Assembly (NCBI GenBank): GCA_013396655.1
Contig: WBMV01002867.1
Span: forward strand, 23,439-87,438
From: Campylorhamphus procurvoides
Taxonomy: Eukaryota > Chordata > Aves > Passeriformes > Dendrocolaptidae
Direction of reading: 5' to 3'
DNA length: 64,000 nucleotides
In this document: positions 57,237-64,000 of the stretch, in pieces
How positions within the stretch are numbered: the stretch's first letter is position 1
How the letters are laid out: each line of letters opens with the position of its first letter
Program-made: the position numbers and the translations under genes
The notes under the pieces: generated by a model
Seen by the model: only the letters and a program-made list of their open reading frames with translations
Told to the model about the DNA's origin: nothing
Database searches by the model: none

Positions 57237-58420
57237 CCAAATGCTTCTGGTGAAAGACCTGGGGTGGGACCATTCAGGACTCCCCTATGTCCCACCTCAG
57301 CTCTGCCAGGGGATTTCCCACGGGACAGTAGGACATGGCTCCTTATGAGGAAGAGAGAGACACTTCATGTCCCACCCTGGATCTGTCAGGGGATTTTCCA
57401 CAGGAAAATAGGACTTGGCTTCTTGTCAAGAAGGGCTCAGCTCCAGACACACCTTGCCAGGACAGGCACATGGAGCTCCATCGTGGACAACCCCTCACCA
57501 CCCCAGCAGAGGAGCCACCACATCCCTGGTGAGGACATGGAGAAGGGTGGGAAAAGGGGAGCAGCATTATTAAGGCCATGTGAATATTTGGGGCAGAAGT
57601 CCAAGCATGGCAGGCTCGGAGCGCTGGCCCCACCACACCCATGGCCAACAATGCACATTCTTGTTGTGTGCCTGGGCAAGGACTGGGTTTGGGAGCATCC
57701 TGCCCTGGGGCAGGGAAGTGCCAGCACCAGCATTGTCCCATTGTCCCTGTGCCCTGTGGTCCCACAGCCCAGCACCGGTCCCCAAAGCACGGAGAGAGGA
57801 GCCCAGGGTCATGTTCCTAAGCCCAGGGCCATTTGTGCTGCAGGAACTTGCCAAGCTCGGGGTTGCTCAGCCCAATAATCTACAGGGGGATTTGCACCAG
57901 TGGGAGAAACGCAGAGCCCAGCTCGTTACGAGGGGTTGGAGTTTAATTTTCACCAGGAATTGCTGTAATAAATCAGTGCTCCATGACCTTGGGGTACTCC
58001 TGGGCCTGGCCCAGCTCCCACGACCCCGTGGAAACCTGAGGGAACATTCCCGGTGTTGGGAAAGATGCTGCAAGTTTGGAGACTTAGGAATGAAGAGAGG
58101 ATTTGGCCTGAGGTTTCTCCCACCAAACCTTTCTCATGCAAATCTGGCCATTCTGCACACGCCTTGAATACCAAATCAGCAAAATCGAGCTGCTCAGTCC
58201 CACATTTCCCCCAAAACCCACAATTCCTGGGAAGAGGCACATGGCCCTCCCTGGGGACCCTCCTGATGGGGACCCTGCTTGCTCCAAACCCCAAATGGCT
58301 CTGGTTACACCACCAGCAGTGCTGACCCACCAGATGGGATGGCCAAGGGTTGTTCATCTGGGAATATTTGGCCATGGAAGTTGGGAGGATTCCTTCTGGC
58401 CCTGAGTGCTGTGGTTTAAT
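57237..58420. other. Unique non-coding stretch
   Basis: No gene or recognised repeat is seen. Overlapping long frames at 57228-58167 on both strands have no recognisable motif. Confidence 0.45.
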
Positions 58421-58836
58421 CCACAGAACATGCTGAGTTGGAAGGACCCACAAGGATCATCCAGTCCAACCCTCAGCCCTGCATAGACCCATCCCCAAGA
58501 GTCACCCCCTGTGCCCCAGAGCATCATCCAAACCATCCTGCAGCTCTGGCAGCCTCGGGGCTGTGCCCACTGCCCTGGGGAGCCTGGGCAGTGCCCACCA
58601 CCCTCTGGGGGAAGAACCTTGTCCTGAGATCCCACCTGCCCCTGCCCTGACCCAACTCCAGCCCTTCCCTGGGTGCTGTCCCTGTCCCCACAGAGCAGAG
58701 ATCAGTGCCTGCCCCTCCTAAAGGAGTTGTCCCTGCCATGAGGTCTCCCCTCAGTCTCCTCTTCTCCAGCTGAACACCCCAAGTGCCCTCAGTGTCCTCA
58801 CACCCTCCCCCTCCAGACCCTTCCCCATCCTCATGA
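58421..58836 (-). repeat. CR1 LINE 3' end, second subfamily
   Basis: An antisense, nearly full counterpart of the 14.1-kb copy. The plus strand begins 'ccacagaacatgctgagttg', then 'aaggatcatccagtccaacc', 'ctgccctggggagcctgggc', 'gagcagagatcagtgcctgc' and 'ctcagtctcctcttctccag'. Minus-strand translation shows the ORF2 C-terminal motif LEKRRLRGDL, then decay. Confidence 0.92.
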
Positions 58837-58865
58837 TGCTTTCTAAGAGCTCCATATTGACCAAA

Positions 58866-58921
58866 GCTCGGGCTCAACGATCTTGGAGGTCTTTCCCAAC
58901 CCAAATCATTCTGCCATTCCA
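58866..58921 (+). repeat. CR1 3' end, short fragment
   Basis: 'ctcaacgatcttggaggtct', 'ttcccaacccaaatcattct' and 'gccattcc' match the last ~55 bases of a CR1 of another subfamily. It lies tail-out next to the antisense copy. Confidence 0.72.
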
Positions 58922-59319
58922 TCAGAACACAACGGGAAACCCAGAGGGCCACGAGGAGCTTTGCTGACCCATTTCCACGAGGGTGGGGAAGGAGAGGGTG
59001 GCTGTGAAAGCCCCGGGGTAGGTGAATGTGAAGAGAAAGACATATTTCCATCACCACAGCCGTCTCCAAGGAGCAGAGCCCTCCTTCCCAGCCCCTCAGG
59101 TGCAGAGCTGAGCAGGGGGATTTGACTTTTGTCTGGCTTTGCTGCAGCTGGGAGGGGATTTCCCGTCCTCTCCAGCCCAGCTGCCTGAAATATTTTGGGC
59201 ATAAATTCGAGTGGCCAGGTCCCTTTTGGTGAGGGAAGCTCAGCTCCCTGCAGAGCAGCCTCCCCAGGACCTTCAGGATATAAATAACTTCACAGGCTCC
59301 TTCTCCTCGCCTTTCAAAG
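58922..59319. other. Unique non-coding stretch
   Basis: No gene or recognised repeat is seen. Confidence 0.4.
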
Positions 59320-59500
59320 GAAAAGCAACATTCGGTTATTGGATTTTTTTTTTTAATTTTATGCAAATGATCTTCTGTTCTGTGTTATTATGTAAACGAG
59401 CCAACTGAAATGGTAATGAGGGAACCCAGAAGTATGCATATATTAACTGCTGCTATAGAGCTTTACACCTACAGAAATGGCACTGAATTGCATTTCCAAG
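59320..59500. promoter_or_regulatory. Candidate conserved non-coding element with octamer
   Basis: A+T-rich and repeat-free, with a perfect octamer 'atgcaaat' near 59362, then 'gttattatgtaaacgagcc', 'gaaatggtaatgagg' and 'agtatgcatatattaactgc'. POU-type and homeodomain-type words are clustered within ~110 bases. Conservation is untested. Confidence 0.33.
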
Positions 59501-60841
59501 GGAGGGACAGGTGTCCTGAGGGTGAAGATTTTCCTCCAGGACTCGGTTGCTTCTGAAATCCCTTTATGTAAAAACTTCTTCCTACAGAGCACAGTCAAGC
59601 ATTCGATTCCAACAGCAAGTCAGCACTGAAATTCCTTATTTTCAGTGTGGGAAAATGTGTTGCCCTCAGTTACCAGCGGTGTGAGCAGCAGCAGTTCCCA
59701 GCCCACCTCTCACACTCCAGCTCACATCAGTCCTCCTGAGTGCAGCAGCACCAGAAAAGCCACCAGGAAGGCAGGGTGGTGGGAATTCTGCTCTCCAAGC
59801 ACTCCACCCATGGAGAAACCAGCCCTATGTGCTCTGCTCTAGGTCTGGGGAGAAATTCCTGGTCCACTGTGTGATAAACTGGTAGGATGAGCCACCCAAA
59901 GAGCAGCTTTTTGAGAGGTTAAGGTAGAGGCAAAGCCCAATTCCAAAGGTCACAGGGAAATCCATGGCAAAACTCACCAGTGTTAAAGGAATTCAAAGGT
60001 TTCTGCTTCCTAAGCCTTGTCCTTGCCTTCTCCATGAGGTCCTCCTGCTCTCCCACATGGGACACACCCCAGGCTAGAAAAAACCCAGGAGAATAATGAG
60101 ACAAGTAATATCTTCATTCTCTACACACCTCAAGAGGAGGAAAGAATTGACTTCTCCCCTTTATAAAACCCCTGGAGAGAGCTGGAGCTCAGATCCCAGG
60201 GCAGCAAATGCCCCTAGTCCCTCCTAATCCCCAATCCCCTAACTGAGGAGATTCCAGGGGCAGGAGCCCTGAGCTCACAGTGGTGGCTGGGCTGGAGAAA
60301 CCTTGGCCAAAATCCATCTTGGTGTGTCTGACCTTACAAATATTTGGCCCCAAACAACGTGGACTGAACAACACACATTAGTTATCACAGTTGGTGAGCT
60401 CAGGGGCTGCAGTGAAACCCTCCTGAAGGCAGTGGGAGCCTTGTCCTTGATTCCACCTGGAAGGGAAATACCTGCAGCTCCTGTCTAATAATTGAATGAG
60501 CCCCAGCAAATAATGGATAATTTGTTATAGGAAAAGCTCCCCCAAGTGCCTTGGTCTGATCCAAGAGCCTGGGAAAGCTTTCTGCTGAGCCGGCTGGGTT
60601 TTGGAACAAGCCCATAGTGGTAATAAAAAGAAATCCCTGTAATTAGGTAAGAGGGAAAATCCCAAAGATGCCATTTGAGCCATTTAGGGCTCCAATATAC
60701 ATCCTGGGGTCAGGGCTGGGGGGCCCTGGGAGCTCAGGGCACCCCTGAGCCCACTGGAGATGGGGAAGGGGAGCACCCCAGGGCTCATCCTCCTGGAATG
60801 GCAATTCCCAGGGAATCCGAGGGACCCCGAGCTTGGGCAGG
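59501..60841. other. Unique non-coding stretch
   Basis: No gene or recognised repeat is seen. Confidence 0.45.
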
Positions 60842-61060
60842 ATGGGGACACATCCCCCAGGCTGGGGACACATCCCCCAGGCTGGGACACATCCCCCAGG
60901 CTGGGGACACATCCCCCAGAGTGGGGACACATCCCCCAGGCTGAAGACACATCACCCAGGCTGGGACACATCCCCCAGGGTGGGGACACATCCCCCAGGC
61001 TGGGGACACATCCCCCAGGCTGGGACACATCCCCCAGGCTGGGGACACATCCCCCAGGCT
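60842..61060. repeat. 20-bp self-complementary minisatellite, 11 copies
   Basis: Eleven tandem units of 'ctggggacacatcccccagg', 20 bases each but 19 ('ctgggac') in the third, seventh and tenth. Each unit is a short inverted repeat (ctgggg ... ccccag around a 7-base loop), so either strand could form a row of hairpins. Frames on both strands through it (Gly/Asp/Thr/Pro or Gly/Cys/Val/Pro repeats) are by-products. Confidence 0.95.
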
Positions 61061-62728
61061 GGGATCCAGCTGCTCCATTCCCAAACTCTGCTCCAGCCCC
61101 AGCTCTGCCTGCCTTTCCCTAAGGAAGCTCCATGGGCTCCAGCAGGTCTGTCCTTCCTTCCTGCAGCTCTGTGTGTGACAATCCTGTCCAGGCTGCTTTG
61201 CCAGCCCAAATACAAATATCATTGCTGGCTTTTCCTGCTTTCCCTAGACTGTATTTTCCCAGAGATCTATAAGTTTATCCCTTGGAAGGCCCAAAAACTG
61301 GATTTATTGCTCAGAAACCAGGAAACCCTGACTTTTCGAGCGTATTTAAAGTCCATTTTCCACACTGGGATGAGACAAATGTCACCAGCAGCAGCTCCAG
61401 GAGCATGTTGGGCCCCAAGGAGGAGTCAGAGAGGGGGAAAAACTTCTGCTCAAAGTGGATCTTTTAGGTTTGGAGCTGTAATACTTTATTTGTTTCTGGA
61501 AGGCTCTTTCCAGCCTGGACTGAGCTGTTTTGGGGTAGGCAGTGAGGAACCAAATAGGGAAAGGAGAAGGGAAAGGAGAGGGATTCATGTTGCCATGCCC
61601 TGATATAATAATTGACCAGAAAGCTGAAATTGAATAAGAAGAAAGACTTCCTAATTTTTTTTCAGCCCAGTCCCAGAGCTCTGCCCCAGGCAGGGGCCAA
61701 GAGCAGGGTTGGGTTCCAAGGAAGGTTAACAAATCCATGGAAAATGTACAACTTCCAGGCACAGCATTGAGGCAACACGAGGGTCTCACAGTGACTGCTG
61801 ATTGCCAGAGGTTGGCAGAGATTGGGAAAGGGCTGTTTTATATAAACCCTTGGTTTTATTCCCTAATTTGAGGGGTTATTGTTTGCTCCTGCCTGGCAAA
61901 CCTACACTCCTGAGACAGTGCTTTGCTCTCTTGCAGTGCAGATATTTCCCTCTTCCCTCCTTCTCCCAAGCAGATTGGAATATCTACGTGCTTTGGGGCT
62001 GATTGTTTAAACATTGTTTTTTTGGGGGGTTCACAGGGTCTTTCCTGCATTCCCAGAAATAGAACACAAACATCGACTGCTCGGATGTTTTTGCAAGTTA
62101 TTTTCACTAAAAAAAATAAACTCGCTCCCGACTGGGAATTTTGTTAAGTGTTTCAGATAAGTTTTTAACTTCTCTGTATCCCATCACCAGGCGTGGGTTT
62201 CGGCCAAGTGTTGCAGGGCTGGAGAGCACAGCTCTTCAGGGATGGCTGGAATCTGGCTCTGGAGCTCTCACCTGACTTTGTTCCGATAGACAGCGCTCCA
62301 GGCTCCTCCTCCACAGGGCTGATTTCTCCCAAATGTTGAGAATATCTGGATTCCTGCCTGCATTTTGTCCATCTGGGTCCAGCTTTATTCCCATCTCCAG
62401 CTGGTGACCAGGAGAGGCTCTCAGAGCCAGCAGACCTTCTGGGGTGTCCATGGAGCAGTGAGATCTTCCAAGGGACCTTGACCACCTGGGACCTGTAGAG
62501 GGTCCCATTAAGTCCTCCTTGTTGGGAAAAGGGGGTGTTTGTGGGTAACTCCTCGTTCAGCTCCAGGGACAAGATGCCACACTGATGGCAATGAGAGTCA
62601 TCCCTGGTGACAAAGCAAGAGGTGGTGGCACGTCCCAGCTCAGCAGCACCAGTGGATGGATCCCTCATTCTCAATAACAGCTTTTCCATCTGCTCATTCC
62701 CAGCTGCAGCACAAACAGAGGAGCACAA
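61061..62728. other. Unique non-coding stretch
   Basis: No gene or recognised repeat is seen. A frame at 62165-62728 (minus, 187 codons) has no motif I recognise. Confidence 0.45.
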
Positions 62729-62748
62729 ATATATATATATATATATAA
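62729..62748. repeat. (TA)n microsatellite
   Basis: About ten TA dinucleotides within A+T-rich DNA. Confidence 0.9.
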
Positions 62749-63150
62749 TATTTTTTCTCCTTTCACACTGGTAAGGAGCTGAAACCCCAGGAGGAACATC
62801 ACAATCTCCAGTGGAACCAGCTGCCTCCCCACCCCTTTTATATTTTTTTTAACCATTTTATTTTATTTGTGTTTGACACCCAGCCCTTTACTCTCTGAAT
62901 AAAGAGGGCCACCAATTACCTCTTAAACTCTTCCTACAAAGGGGCTGTATCCTACTGAGAATGGCATTTTTTGGAACAGCCCCGTTTTGCTTTTCGCTTT
63001 TTCTTACCAAAAAAGTTTCGGGTTGCAGCTCATCCATCTCCCTGACACCCAAATCCCTCTCAGGTTTTCAAATTTATATATATATGTTGTTAATTCGCTA
63101 TTAGGCCATATCCAGGAAAAAATTAACAACCAAGAGAAGCGTGGGAAAGG
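62749..63150. other. Unique A+T-rich stretch
   Basis: A+T-rich, with T runs at 62840-62870 and a short 'tatatatat' at about 63074. No gene is recognised. Confidence 0.4.
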
Positions 63151-63345
63151 GTCAGGGACACCTTCCACTATCTCAGGGTGCTCCAAGCCCTGTCCAACCT
63201 GGCCTTGGACACTTCCAGGGATCCAGGGGCAGCCACAGATTCTCTGGGCACCCTGTGCCAGGGCCTGCCCACCCTCATTATCAGAAAATTATTGCTTAGA
63301 TCTAATCTAAATTATTTAAAGCCATCACCCCAATGGCATCACGTG
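63151..63345 (-). repeat. CR1 LINE 3' region
   Basis: Antisense copy: 'gggacaccttccactatctc', 'ggccttggacacttccaggg', 'ctgtgccagggcctgcccac', then 'gcttagatctaatctaaatt' and 'atttaaagccatcacccc'. The latter two are the older-type CR1 segment also seen, in sense, at 6.1 kb. The last ~80 bases of the 3' end are missing. Confidence 0.9.
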
Positions 63346-64000
63346 GGGATGAGACTCCCTCTGTCCCCTGCCATCCCAGACAGGAAAATTGAGGAGCAGA
63401 GACTGTAGAGGAAGAGAAACCCAAGCTCTGCCTGTTGTTTCCTCCAGCCAGGACCAGAGAGCTCATTTTCTGAAGGATGCAAATGTGGGAGCTCATCCTG
63501 CTAAAAAAAACTCCCTGACCTGGGTTTTGGGGACAGGAGGGGAAGGATGGGGATGGGGTATGTCTTGGGATGTGGGACCAGTCCACCCCAGTCCATCCCA
63601 GTCCATCTCAGCTGGCCAGCAGGAGAATTCAGACAGCTGCAGGGATGCAGAGTGAGGTGAATCAGCTCTTGGTGGCTTTTGCTCCTCTAGTCCTTGGAAA
63701 TAAGGGGTTGACCCACAGCTCCTGGTCCCTGGGCAGGCAGAGGGATGTTCCCTGCTGGGATTTGGGATGAGGAGACACTTTCCCTTTGGTATCAAAGGCA
63801 GCCTGAGGACAGGAAGGGGGTTGGCAGCAACCACGTCACCCTCGGTGAGCTCAGAGCAGAATGCAGAATGCAATCCTCAGTGTGACAGCCCCGGGTTCCG
63901 GACGGGAACAGCTTTCTATTTCCATCGGCCTGCAATGAATCACTCACCAGGCAAAAAAAAAAAGCTGCATCTTCATTAAAAAGTTCCCTTCCCCCCCCCC
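63346..64000. other. Unique stretch to window end
   Basis: No gene is recognised. An A run (about 63953-63963) and a terminal run of ten or more C close the window; the C run may continue or be an assembly edge. Confidence 0.45.

Noticed and set aside
60842..61060. CRISPR-like short palindromic repeats
   Set aside because: The units are adjacent and self-similar with no spacers. Same reasoning as for the other arrays.
1..64000. Endogenous retrovirus or LTR element
   Set aside because: I looked for paired long terminal repeats and gag/pol-type motifs and saw none. The only reverse-transcriptase relic belongs to CR1.

Overview
This window looks like bird nuclear DNA. The main evidence is about two dozen copies of the 3' end of the avian LINE CR1, on both strands. 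They carry the usual marks: a remnant of the ORF2 C-terminus, the block ending 'aaggtcccttccaaccc', and a short 'attctgtg'-type 3' tail. CR1 is the dominant LINE in birds. The commonest copies here resemble those of songbirds, but I cannot fix the species. The DNA is fairly G+C-rich and rich in minisatellites, as on a microchromosome or near a chromosome end; that placement is inference.

I find no protein-coding gene, tRNA, rRNA or intact mobile element that I can support. The many open frames are short, overlap on both strands, and lie in CR1 3' ends, minisatellites or G+C-rich sequence. The window is best read as intergenic or deep intronic DNA. One 55-bp segment at 47911-47965 has plausible splice signals and is kept only as a weak candidate.

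Layout: 1-13.5 kb is unique non-coding DNA with scattered CR1 ends. 13.54-13.76 kb is a C-rich tandem repeat running into a 134-base assembly gap. 14-35 kb is more unique DNA with CR1, a GAA tract, a decayed antisense CR1 reverse-transcriptase piece next to a 24-bp minisatellite (25.3-25.6 kb), and an 18-bp minisatellite (29.7 kb). 35.36-36.59 kb has three single-N joins whose flanking pieces duplicate each other. 40.56-41.58 kb is a 26-bp minisatellite of about 39 units. 41.87-45.59 kb is a nearly exact 1.76/1.96-kb direct duplication split by one N, most simply an unmerged contig overlap. Each of its copies holds a 20-bp minisatellite of different length. 45.6-64 kb is unique DNA with CR1 pairs, a GGGCT/GGACT array (51.4 kb), a 45-bp array (53.8 kb), G-rich sequence (55 kb) and a 20-bp self-complementary array (60.8 kb).

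Between repeats, several A+T-rich stretches with homeodomain- and octamer-like words look like candidate conserved regulatory DNA. That can only be settled by cross-species alignment. No new gene system was found. The most useful observations are the likely assembly duplications and several repeat-derived structures: a perfect CR1 hairpin, a 92-bp perfect inverted repeat, and CpG-decay patterns in the arrays.
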